This document shows positions 25,413-34,671 of a stretch of 64,000 nt of DNA, one piece after another. The stretch is taken from contig CM053166.1 of NCBI GenBank assembly GCA_028571685.1, positions 60,474,111 through 60,538,110 on the forward strand, written 5' to 3'. Each line of letters starts with the position of its first letter. Position 1 is the stretch's first letter. This DNA comes from Heterohyrax brucei. Taxonomy: Eukaryota > Chordata > Mammalia > Hyracoidea > Procaviidae. The notes below the pieces were generated by a model. The model made no database searches. It saw only the letters and a list, made by a program, of their open reading frames with translations, and was not told the origin of the DNA. Both the position numbers and the translations under genes were made by a program.

Positions 25413-25536
25413 TGTTATTTATTGAATTGCATCCTACCAGCCCCATAATATGTGTTTGAATTCTAATCTGTGGATATAAGCCAGTTTGGAAATAGGATTT
25501 TCTTTGTTATGTTAATAAGTCCATATCAGTGTAGGA
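25413..25536 (+). repeat. Left part of MaLR-like LTR split by the provirus
   Basis: It begins 'tgttatttattgaattgcatcc', a diverged MLT1-like start, and runs to the provirus boundary at 25536. The right part resumes at 33891 ('gtagaatatgtcctaaacc...') and ends at 34196. The two halves join at the duplicated 6-mer. Confidence 0.75.
25531..25536. repeat. 6-bp target-site duplication, left copy
   Basis: 'gtagga' here and 'gtagaa' at 33891-33896 flank the provirus and differ at one base. Six bases is the usual duplication length for class II (betaretrovirus-like) integrases. Confidence 0.75.
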
Positions 25537-25882
25537 TGCCCCGACCCGCGGGGCGAAACAACGGAGGGACGAGGGGGAGTCTGTGAAAATGAAAGTGGGG
25601 CAAGAGACGTGAAGAAATGGAGGCAAGACAAAATTCTGATCAAGCCTCGAGGTTTTATTGTAGCAGAGTAATATATATAGAAGTTGGGGAGGGGAAGGGC
25701 TTAGGATCGGATGATAGCTGGTATGAGACAGTTGGCGTTCTATGATTGGGCAGACGGTATGCCTGTACAGTTGACGTTAGGCAGTGACGCGCGGGTGGTT
25801 TGAGAACACGCACGCGCGTTCTCAGGGACTTTCCAGACTTCCTGTTTGTTAGGGGCCTGAGGCTACCTCAGGGCCCCTGACA
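25537..25882 (-). repeat. 3' LTR of the betaretrovirus-like provirus
   Basis: 346 bp, TG...CA ends in the sense direction, with the 'cctcgaggttttattgtag' (antisense AATAAA) and 'taatatatata' (antisense TATA) blocks. It has a 6-bp indel ('agaagt' extra near 25680) relative to the 5' LTR. Its CpG-rich palindrome (25802-25823) has lost one base of symmetry. Confidence 0.95.
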
Positions 25883-25897
25883 TCTCCTCCCTTTTTG
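25883..25897 (-). promoter_or_regulatory. Polypurine tract
   Basis: Directly upstream of the 3' LTR in sense orientation, the minus strand reads caaaaagggaggaga. This purine-rich tract is the usual primer site for plus-strand DNA synthesis in retroviruses. Between it and the env stop (26169) lie about 270 bp without a convincing gene. Confidence 0.85.
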
Positions 25898-26168
25898 TTT
25901 TGTTTGTTAGGAGGTGGGCTTTAATCGGGAGAGGGGGTATTGACCACGGCTCCTCCAAGTAATTTTTGGCTCTTGGTATCTTTTGGGGAGGAGAGGTAGA
26001 GCAGCCTTGATATTGTGATAGATACCAACTTCTATGCAAGCCAGGTGTGCCCCAGGGAAAGGTAGAGGAGTTTATGATAACTTTCCCTTGCAATGCTTTG
26101 CTTCGCACTTCTCCCGATGCCCATACCTCTCTTGCACACTGGTGAGGAGGTAAGCATCCCTCTACTTC

Positions 26169-27900
26169 TCATGCTGTTCCCTGAGGAAGGAAGTCAGAGT
26201 ATCCGTTATTGGTGGCATATTCTTCATCAACTGCCAGGTGATGATAGTAAACCCGGATAGGTTTAGCTAAAGCAGAGTCTATCTGCTGTTTGATAAGACT
26301 TGTAAGTCTTTTGAAGGCCCAAGGGCCAAAAGACAGAATTAACATTAAACCAAGAAGGGGGCCGAGGATGGGGAGGAGATAGGGAAGGAATCCGTTCAGT
26401 CCAGTCCAAAATGGATTTTCTTGTAGTTCTCTTCGTCTGTTTTGTAGATCTTCTTCTAAATCTTTTATCTTGTTTCGGACAATCCCGGATTTATTGGCAT
26501 AGAAGCAGCAGTGTTCCTGTAAAACTAAACAGATACCGCCTTTTTCTGCAGTAAGAAGGTCTAAGCCCCTTCGATTTTGTAGGGCTGCCTCTGCTAAGGA
26601 GTCAATTTGATCTTGTAAATCATTGATAGTACCGGAGAGGGTTTGGACATAGTCTATTAATTGATGGGATAACTTATTGTATTTGTCTATGGCGATGCCC
26701 AGGCCGGCAGAGCCGGTGGCGGTAGCCCCGGCAACTCCCAGGCCCACAAGAAGGGGTATGAATTGGAGGGCTCGTTTTGATCGTCCGGCTATGTAATCAA
26801 AACTGGGGACAGGGACAGGGGTGTCTCCTGATATGATAGAAACATCTGGGAGGAGGTTAGCCTGAACACAGAGTCCTGTCCAGTTTCTGGGTAAGGCTGT
26901 ATAGGCTAAGTTATTTCCACATATAAAAACCTGTCCAGGGGCTGGACAGAGGGGCTCTGTATGGTTGGTGGTATTGGTACATTTATTAAATGTTATAAAT
27001 CCGACATCTAGATCAAAGCTGTTATTTTGGAATGACCCTTGGTAGCAATGGGAAGAATTAAAGCCAACAGGCTGTGTTCGAAAAGGTGGGCTGAGGCTAA
27101 AGTTACTGGATGAAAGTGTAGAGGAGTTGCTTGTGGGAATAGCTGTTGGCATGGGAGACCCAAGAGTCATGCATAGCCAACAATCGCTAGCCAGGGAGGG
27201 GTTGGAGGAATTCAAGACTTTATGGGTGGTTTTAAGAACGTTATCGGTTTCAGTATCCAAGTTAATAGTCCAAGGCTTCGGGAGAGCGAAGGGGTGATAA
27301 TTAAGAGAAGGATACTGCTGGGCAATGAGTTGATTGATTTTTGCTTGTACTACAGCCTCCCTGGCTCTGTCTGATGGCCCACCACCATCTGATACGTGAA
27401 TAGGTTGTTTTGGAGGCCAGCATACATGGTCACCGACTCTTCCTGCACAAGAGGCTTGACTATATTTACTGCCACCTCCTGGTGACGTGTCCCAGTCACC
27501 CCCTGTGGAGCCCCGATATTGCTTTTCTTGGACGGCAGTTAGATATACTTGGCCGTCTTTACTACAGGATTGGGAAGTTTGGTAACAAGTTGAGTGCTTT
27601 TGGGTCAGTATTGTGCACTTATCGGGACAAGGCCCTGGCTGGCCGTTTACTGAGGGGATGGTTCGAGGTTTGGTCACACATGTCCACTCCTGTTTGTACC
27701 CCCCTCCAAGTTGGGATGAATGGGTTAAGAAAGTGGTTTTATCTCCGCAGTCATTTGAGCGGGTATAACTAATGGGCTGATTCCTTTGGGTACCTCCTCC
27801 ACAGTCGCAGGGGTTACCGAACAAGGCGTTTGTTCACAGGGCCTCCGAATCCTCCATGTACCAGCGGAGTGAGGATTATTAACAGGATGACAATTTTCAT
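26169..27900 (-). pseudogene. env: Provirus env, gamma/type-D style, signal peptide out of frame
   Basis: A 551-codon open frame (27824-26169) encodes nearly all of Env. Residues counted within it: an RDR-type receptor motif SDGGGPSDRAR at 145-155, CWLC at 215-218, furin-like RSKR at 348-351, hydrophobic fusion peptide about 352-378, CX6CC at 432-440, and membrane segment about 478-505. About nine N-glycosylation sites lie mostly in SU. CWLC with CX6CC predicts covalently linked SU-TM as in gamma and type-D envelopes. The frame has no ATG of its own. A hydrophobic signal peptide (MKIVILLIILTPLVHG) starts at 27900, just after the pol stop, but in another frame and meets a stop about 28 codons on. 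A one-base shift near 27825-27840 therefore separates signal peptide from mature Env. Confidence 0.93.
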
Positions 27901-27903
27901 GAT

Positions 27904-30510
27904 CTAGAAACAAGAAGAATCTTTCTCAGGGGTTCTTTCCCTGGATGGGGGTTTATCATTAATGGGCTTAACAAAATGTTCGGGTAACCATCGAGGGGCT
28001 CCTTCTGAGGCATCACACGCACAGGCGTGGCCTCTTCCCCAGATAAGAACTGGATCAGGACCGTGCCATTTGTGGGTGACAGGATCCTTCCACATAACCT
28101 TGGCATATTGATTTTTAGTTTCTTGGTGCCAAAGGCGATCTGCTGCAGATTTTTCATTAAGATCCAATTGTAGGAAATTAAGGATGAATAATGCATGATT
28201 TAGGAGGTTACGAGGGGAACCTTTAATGGGGTAAACAGTGTTTGTTTTAAGTTTGGACATGGTACTCTTAAGGGTTTGGTGGGCTCGTTCTATTATACCC
28301 TGACCTTGAGGATTATATGGAATGCCAGTTACATGTTTGATCTGGAATTGACTGCAGAAGTTTTTAAAGGTTTGTGATGTATAGCCTGGCCCATTGTCTG
28401 TTTTGATTTGTTGGGGCTTTCCCATGATGGCCATACATTGAAGTGTGTGTGCTATGACATTCTTAGAGGCCTCACCACTGTGGAGGGTGGCATGGAGGAA
28501 CCCACTATAGGTATCAGTGGTTACACGGGTATATTTAAGGTTACCAAATTCAGGAATGTGGGTAACATCCATTTGCCAGATTTCATTGGGGAGTAGGCCC
28601 CTTGGGTTAACCCCCAGATGGGGAAGTGGCAAGAGAGTAACACATGCTGGACAATCTTTAACGATCTGCCTAGCCTGTTCTCTGGAAATCTTAAACATAA
28701 GGCAGAGTGTACGGGCATTGAGATGGTGAAGGGCATGGCTTTGTGTAGCCCTAGTGATAGGGTCGGTGGTAATTGAGAGGACAAGGCGGGTTTGTTTGTC
28801 TGCAAGATCATTACCCTGTGAGAGTGGACCAGGGAGGTCCGCGTGGGCCCGCAAGTGTCCAATAAAGAAAGGAGTATGTCTTTTTAAAATGAGGGATTGG
28901 AGTTGTTGAAAAAGAGACACAGCATTGGAAGATGGTTTGATATAAGGAACTGTCTCTAACACTGGGACTGAGAGAGCTATGTAAGCACTGTCGGTGTAAA
29001 GATTGAAGGGGACATCGTGTAGTATTGTGAAGACCTGTAAGATAGCAAAAAGTTCCACAAGCTGACCTGACTTGAAGAGAGATTGGATACTGTAAGATTG
29101 TGAATTTATAACCCAAGCCACAATGCCAGAGGAGGATCCATCTGTGAAGACCAGGGAGGCCTCTCTCAAAGGACTTGTTGAGGTTATTTTGGGGAAGGTA
29201 AAAGGATGCAGCCGCGCGAACTGAAGGAGTTTATGAGACGGATAGTGGTTATCAACTGTACCCAAAAACGTGGATAGGGTTATTATCCAGTCATCATCGT
29301 TTTGAGAAAGCCAGTCTATCTGTTCCTTAGTGTAAGGGATAATAAGTTGGTCAGGGTCTTTGCTGAAATGTTGGCGGCTCTTTTCTCGGCCCAGTCTTAC
29401 AAGTTTGGCCACTAGGGATGGATAGGTGAGGAGAACCTTGGTCGGGGTGGCGGATAGATGTACCCACAAGAGGGGGCTATTCTGCCACAAAACCCCCGTG
29501 GGTGTGTGTTGTGTGGCACAGACAATAAGGGCAAAACGCTGTTCATAAGTCATAAAGGTAACCTGTTGTTGTTGTATGGTCTTTTCAACAATGTGAAGGG
29601 CCTTTTTTGCCTCAGGGTTAAGGTGACGGGGAGAGAGGGGGCTGCCATCCCCATGAAGAGTATCAAACAACGGTCTCAGCTCCCTGTGGTAAGTTTGAGG
29701 TACAGTCGGAGCCAATTAATATCTCCCAGAAACTTCTGAAAATCATTGAGTGTGTGTAGATGAGAGGTTTTTAGATTGATTTTTTGAGTGGTGATTTGAT
29801 TATTATTTAATTCAAAACCGAGGTAATAATAAGGGTCAGTAAGCTGTATTTTGTTCGGGGCAATTTGAAGTCCAAGAGAAGTTAGTTGGCAGGTTAGGTC
29901 CTGGCTGCACTTAAGTACCTCTAAACTGGAGGCCCCCACCAGTAAAATATCATCCATGTAATGAATGATGTAAGTGGAAGACCATCGACGCCGAAGAGGA
30001 TCTACAGCCTGGGCAACAAATTTTTGGCACAGAGTCGGACTATTGGCCGTGCCGTGAGGGAGAACTTTCCACTGATAGCGCTGCATTGGTCCTTTGAAAT
30101 TAATAACTGGGAGGCTAAACGCAAAGCACTCTCTATCAAGTGAGTGAAGAGGGATTGTAAAGAAGCAATCTTTGAGATCAATAATGATTTTAAAATAGTT
30201 AGCTGGAATGGCAACGGGGGAGGGGAGTCCAGGTTGGAGAGCCCCCATTGTAAACATGGTTTTATTAATTTCTCTGAGGTCCTGAAGGAGTCGCCATGAC
30301 CCATTTTTCTTTTTGATCACAAATATAGGAGTATTCCAGGGAGAGGTGGTTGGTTCTAAATGTCCAGCAGCCAGCTGTTCCCGCACTAACGCTGTGGGAG
30401 CTGCGAGTTTTTGTTCAGTCAAGGGCCATTGATCTACCCATACTGGAGACTCAGATTTCCACTTAATCTTATCAGCGTGGGGTGCAGGGGAGTCAGTGAC
30501 CGCTAAGGAA
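27904..30510 (-). pseudogene. pol: Provirus pol (RT, RNase H, integrase), one frame shift
   Basis: Two long frames overlap by 40 bp. The first (about 30510-29676) is RT with VIKKKNGSWRLLQDLREIN, the first catalytic Asp in IDLKDCFF, LPHGTANSPT and YMDD (residues 155-158 counted from 30422). LPHG replaces the usual LPQG. The second (29715-27904, 603 codons) holds RT connection, RNase H with D192, E221, D242 and D303, and integrase with H327/H331, C355/C358, D383, D440 and E476 (the D,D35E spacing). A single-base frame shift near 29700-29715 separates them. Upstream of about 30510 the frame is also disturbed before the pro-pol shift site. No other internal stop is seen. The stop lies four bases before the env signal-peptide ATG. 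Confidence 0.93.
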
Positions 30511-30578
30511 AATTTTCACTTCCCAAGCCTGAACGATTATTTTTAGGCGTTACAGGAAGAGGCTGCTTTATACCTTGG

Positions 30579-31285
30579 TTATTTTTTTCCCAGTCCTTGT
30601 CCCGGTAGGAACCCTAGGTTAAGCATCTGTTGGGTAATTATCTCATTTGGGCTACACATGATGACCCCCAGTTGGGATAAGACATCATGACCCCATAGAT
30701 TAGCAGGTAAACCCGGAACAATGTAAGGTTGAATCTGTCCTGAGTTACCCTCAGAGTCCTTCCAAGTAAGAATTTTTGAGCTTTGTTTAGAGTTGACAGA
30801 CTGGCCAATGCCTTCAAGATGAGTTATTGAGGCCTCACAGGGCCAGTTTGAAGGCCAATACTTAGCTGATATTACTGTGGCATCTGCCCCTGTATCCACT
30901 ATCCCTTCAAAGGCCTTACCATCTAACAGGAGGGTGAGTTTTGGCCTGTCAGGGGTTACTGGTTGTACCCAGTAGGTGTCGGAAGACCCAAAGGCAGAGT
31001 TCAATCTAGTGGACTGTATGTGTTTGGTGGGTGTGGAATCTAAGGGAAGTAATATAAGTTGTGCTATTCTCTTTCCTTTTGGAACAGACAGGGGCCCCAA
31101 CGGAGCTGAGGCCAAAAGAGTAATTTGTCCTGTGTAGTCATTATCAATGACCCCAGGGATGACATGAAAGCCGGCCAATGAGGAACTGCCAAGCCCTAAG
31201 ATCAAGCCAAACATTCCTGGGGGCAACGGCCCATAGACCCCTGTAGGGATGAGCTAAACACCCTGATCGGGCACTAATATTGTAT
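30579..31285 (-). pseudogene. pro: Provirus pro: dUTPase-protease, premature stop
   Basis: The frame begins in overlap with the gag end and carries a class II dUTPase fused to an aspartic protease. An amber codon at 31256-31254 interrupts the dUTPase N-terminal part. After it, 215 codons are open. They include the dUTPase blocks PPGMFGLILGLGSSS and GVIDNDYTGQI, the retropepsin catalytic DTGA (residues 111-114 of the open part) and a C-terminal G-patch (GFLPGQGLGKK). The usual GRSS of dUTPase motif 2 reads GLGSSS. The gene ends at the A-rich shift site into pol. Confidence 0.9.
30582..30590 (-). promoter_or_regulatory. Pro-pol ribosomal frameshift heptamer
   Basis: On the minus strand the last pro codons read gga aaa aaa taa, with an A AAA AAA heptamer (30588-30582) directly at the stop. 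Such A-rich heptamers are canonical -1 slippery sites in betaretroviruses. A downstream pseudoknot was not checked. The pol frame just downstream is itself damaged. Confidence 0.65.
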
Positions 31286-33336
31286 CGGTGGCAGAACATA
31301 GGTCCAATCCTGTGCTTCCAGGGGTGGCGCGGCAGAGGGAGCCGATACCTGTTTTGGTGTCTGTTTCTGGGGGACGAACCTGACTGCCTCTAGGTTCTGT
31401 CCCAAGAGTGGGGCCAGGGGCTGGCCCCGCTGGGAGTTTCCCTGTTTTGGGGGGAGAGGCTGACCATTGATGTCAGTTTTAGAAAAACAATCTGCGGCCC
31501 AATGTTTGCCTTTCTTACATCGGGGGCACACTGAAGTGGGAGGTCCCCGATTTTGTTTATTTGTGGGGTACTCGCGTATATAATGTCCAAGCTGTTTGCA
31601 ATTGAAGCAAGTTTTTTGTTGTTTACCATGGTCAAGTCCCTTGAGAGCAGCCCCTATAGCTATACCAATGGCATGAGAAGCTCCTTTTCCTGAACAAAGT
31701 TTAACATAGTCAGCGAGGCTGCCACTACGGTGAGGTCTTAACACCTCTTGACAAGAAGGATTAGCATTTTCAAAGGCGAGATGTTTAATGAAGGCACTAT
31801 CAGTTTCTCCTCCCCCCACCAAACGCTCAGCGGCGTCAGTTAGGTGGCTGACAAAGTCACTGTAGGACTCATCAGGGCCTAGATGGATTTTAGCTAAGGA
31901 GGTGGTGGCTGAACCCTTAAGAGGAAGACGCCTCCAGGCCTTGAGGCCGGCGTTTTGTATTTGTGCTAATAAACCAGGAGGAAAATTTGCCTGTTTCTCA
32001 TTAGTATCATAGGGAGTTCGCCCCAAGAGTTTATCTCTTGTCCAAGAGCGGGACGTCCTGCTTTCACTATTGCACTGGGCAGTTTCGCGGCAGTTTTCTG
32101 CAAAGTCGGTGCACCAGAGTACGAAATCACCCCCGGATAAGGTGGCTCGTGCCAAGAAATGCCAATCATTAGGGGCTAGCCATCGCTCACTTAGGCTTTC
32201 CAGTATGGCCGGGCTGTAGGGGGCAGTAGGACCATAATTATTAACAGCCTCTTTTAAATCTTTCAGATGTTTGAGGTTTAGGCGGCGGTATTTTTGTCTG
32301 TCTGAACTACTCTCTTCTGGGGCGGGGTTTTCTTCGTCAGAAGCCCCTAGCCGGGGCCCTCACCAGGCTCGCTACTTACTTCCTCTTCTTCAGTATCATG
32401 TTGAGGCCTTTGACTGTGGGTTACGGGAAATGTGAAATGGGGGCCCTTGGGACTTGAGCCCTTGGGGGTTTTCTTTGAAACCTGGCTGAGCGTTGTGGAA
32501 GCAAGCTCCACCTCAAGGGCTTGGATTTCTTTGATAAGCCGTAAGTGTTCGCATTTCTGAGTCAGAAGTTGTCTTAAGGAGGAGACTTCTTGAGTGAGGG
32601 AGATTTTAGCCTGTCGAATGGGGTCTGAAACCATGATTGTGCTGTGCTCTAGGTTAAAGGGTGAGGTGAGGGGAGCTGGGGAACCCTGGGGATATGGAGG
32701 AGGTTGTAGAGTTTCATTAGGGGGACCGCGGAAGGCGGGGGCGGTGAAAGCCCAACGGTCGCCGCTGCCCTGATATTGTGCAGCCTGATTTTCTAATATT
32801 TCCCGATCTTCGGGGGACAACTGGCCCGCATCGGAATTGTCCCTAAAGGGTTTTAAAGATGGGTAAATCAGGCTAGGCGGGTCAGGATTTGTTTGGGGGA
32901 TTTCTTTTATATCAGCTGTCTGAGGCTCCTCTGGAACTGTCTGAAGCTCTTCTGAAATGTTTATAGAGACCGATGGGCAAGCGGAGGGGAGGTGAGAACT
33001 GTTTTGAAGGACCGTCTCCCCAATGTGAGCAAGCTTTTGAACATCTGGGTCTTTAAGGGAGCTTTGTAACGCATCATTAATCAATTTCCAATATGAAAAG
33101 GCGCTCACAGGGACCTTTTCAGGCCCAAAGGCTCTATAATAATCATTTAAGCAATCTCCAACTCTTCTCCAACATCTAGAGTCTATTGTCCCTTGGTGGG
33201 GAAACCAAGGACAAACATCAGACAAAAATGTAAAGAATTGTGCGAGATCTTTTCTCTTAGCCTTAATCCTTCGCATCTTGAAGGAATCCTTGATTCCTGT
33301 AAGGAAGAGTTCATGTGAACTCAACTCTTGCCCCAT
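31274..33336 (-). pseudogene. gag: Provirus gag, one frame shift
   Basis: The ATG at 33336 gives MGQELSSHEL, with a Gly-2 suitable for myristoylation. This first frame (329 codons to 32347) covers matrix and the variable middle part, with a PPPY late-domain motif at residues 212-215. The capsid-nucleocapsid frame resumes at about 32347 in another frame and runs to 31274. The one-base shift lies near a C run at about 32340-32360. Capsid includes a DESYSDFVSHLTDAAERL block like the major homology region. Nucleocapsid has two zinc knuckles. The first (C183, C186, H191, Y196 counted from 32155) has Tyr in place of the last Cys. The second (C210, C213, H218, C223) is intact. Confidence 0.92.
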
Positions 33337-33345
33337 GCTTTTTAC

Positions 33346-33360
33346 CCACTTACCTCTAAC
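33346..33360 (-). promoter_or_regulatory. Candidate major splice donor in the leader
   Basis: On the minus strand the leader reads gttagag/gtaagtggg, a near-perfect 5' splice-site consensus about 17 bases upstream of the gag ATG. Retroviruses make env mRNA by splicing from a leader donor, so this is the best candidate here. No acceptor was assigned. Confidence 0.6.
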
Positions 33361-33528
33361 AGATCAGTCTCGCAGGGCGGCTAGTCCAGCGGTGATCAGG
33401 AACGAGTCTTCTCATGGGTCAATACCTCGTGGTAACTCAGGAAGAGCCAAGCTCACACCTCGTGGAGGCTCAAGGAAGGCCTGGCCAGGGCTTGTCAAGT
33501 GGGTCTTTTCAACAGCTCCGTACCTCGG

Positions 33529-33546
33529 GCCCCACGCTGGGCACCA
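33529..33546 (-). promoter_or_regulatory. Primer binding site, tRNA-Lys(1,2)-like
   Basis: Sense sequence TGGTGCCCAGCGTGGGGC starts four bases after the 5' LTR. It matches the Lys-1,2-type site of type-D betaretroviruses at 16 of 18 positions as I recall that site. The leader from here to the gag ATG is about 190 bp. Confidence 0.8.
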
Positions 33547-33550
33547 ATTT

Positions 33551-33890
33551 TGCCCCGACCTGGGGGGCGAAACAATGGAGGGACGAGGGAGAGCCTGTGA
33601 AAATGAAAGTGGGGCAAGAGACGCGAAGAAATGGAGGCAAAACAAAATTCTGATCAAGCCTCGAGGTTTTATTGTAGCAGAGTAATATATATTGGGGAGG
33701 GGGAGGGCTTAGGATCGGATGATAGCTGGTATGAGACAGTTGGCGTTCTATGATTGGGCAGACGGTATGCCTGTACAGTTGACGTTAGGCAATGACGCGC
33801 GGGTGGTTTGAGAACGCGCACGCGCGTTCTCAGGGACTTTCCAAACTTCCTGTTTGTTAGGGGCCTGAGGCTACCTCATGTCCCCCGACA
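33551..33890 (-). repeat. 5' LTR of the betaretrovirus-like provirus
   Basis: 340 bp, sense start TGTCGGGGGACATGAGG, end GGTCGGGGCA. In sense order it shows a GC-rich palindrome (33810-33831), a TATA-like box at about 33685-33693 and AATAAA at 33673-33668 close behind it. The short spacing implies a short R region, as is common in betaretroviruses. Confidence 0.95.
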
Positions 33891-34196
33891 GTAGAATATG
33901 TCCTAAACCTAATCACCTTTGAGTTATAAGTAGCAATATAGACACAGCGATAAAGAAGTACAAACTGGGAAAGATAGTTGCCACATGAAGATCACCAAGG
34001 AACCGAGGAATGCCAAAGCTATAGAAGTAGTGACAAGGATCTTTTCCCAGAGCTAGCACAGAGAGCACTGTTTCCTATTGTCAGTGCCCTGAATTTAGAC
34101 TTTTAACCTCCTGAACTGTGAGAAAATCAATTTCTCTTCAATAAAGCCACTTGCTTTGACATTTCTATTACAACAACGCTAGGAAACACTAAGACA
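33891..34196 (+). repeat. Right part of MaLR-like LTR split by the provirus
   Basis: It resumes at the duplicated 'gtagaa' and continues 'tatgtcctaaacctaatcacctttgag'. It ends with the MLT1-like terminus 'ctgtgagaaaatcaatttctcttcaataaagccac...aggaaacactaagaca'. Together with 25413-25536 it forms one element of about 420 bp. Flanking 'cttgcc'/'cttccc' may be its own degraded target duplication. Confidence 0.75.
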
Positions 34197-34236
34197 CTTC
34201 CCATTTCAAGTCACTGCCAGACTCTTCAACAGTTCT

Positions 34237-34565
34237 TTTTTATTATTATTATGATTGAATGAAAACGTACGTTCCCATATAAATTTGCATGCTGACCTAC
34301 ATGCAGCTTCCACTGTTCTCCCTCCACGGTGACAGCACACTCTTCCTCTCTCTCCACACATGTCTTATCTTCCCAATGGTCTCCTATCTTTTCCTCTCCA
34401 CCCAGTCCCCTTCTTCCAGTGTGAGGTCAACAGGACAACCTCCTATAGATGCCTAGAACCATAAAGTGCCCACAGAATATGGTCACTGTGCATCACCAAG
34501 TCCAATCCATTGCTGTCTGAAAAGTTGACCTTCAATATGATTTATGGACAGGGGCAGCATCTTCT
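34237..34565 (-). mobile_element. L1 3'-end fragment
   Basis: The T-rich start, 'aaatttgcatgctgacctacatgcagcttccactgttctcc', 'cctatagatgcctagaaccataaagtgcccaca' and 'aagtccaatccattgctgtctga' are the L1 3'UTR landmarks seen at 2300-2620. The copy is severely 5'-truncated. Confidence 0.8.
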
Positions 34566-34671
34566 ATGCATGATCCAGACATCATTGTCAAGTCTTGTAC
34601 AGGGCGGAATTTGCCAACTGTACACACCAGGGGTTTCAGTGAGTTTCTCTGTTCTTTCTTTACTTACTTTA

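Larger units (their letters stand above)
25537..33890 (-). mobile_element. Betaretrovirus-like (class II, type-D style) provirus
   Basis: A minus-strand provirus of 8354 bp in the order 5' LTR, PBS, gag, pro (dUTPase-protease), pol, env, PPT, 3' LTR. Gag has two zinc knuckles. The dUTPase in the pro frame and the G-patch after the protease are class II hallmarks. Env has the gamma/type-D layout. LTRs differ at about 14 sites plus one 6-bp indel over about 340 bp, so it is much younger than the 9.4-kb ERV but not recent. Every gene has at least one break, so it cannot make infectious particles from this sequence. It sits inside an older MaLR-like LTR. Confidence 0.95.

Noticed and set aside
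25863-26108. Accessory gene between env and the 3' LTR
   Set aside because: The 81-codon frame overlaps PPT and LTR and shows no known accessory-protein feature.
27410-27772. 120-codon plus-strand open frame
   Set aside because: It lies wholly antisense to the SU part of env and has no features of its own.
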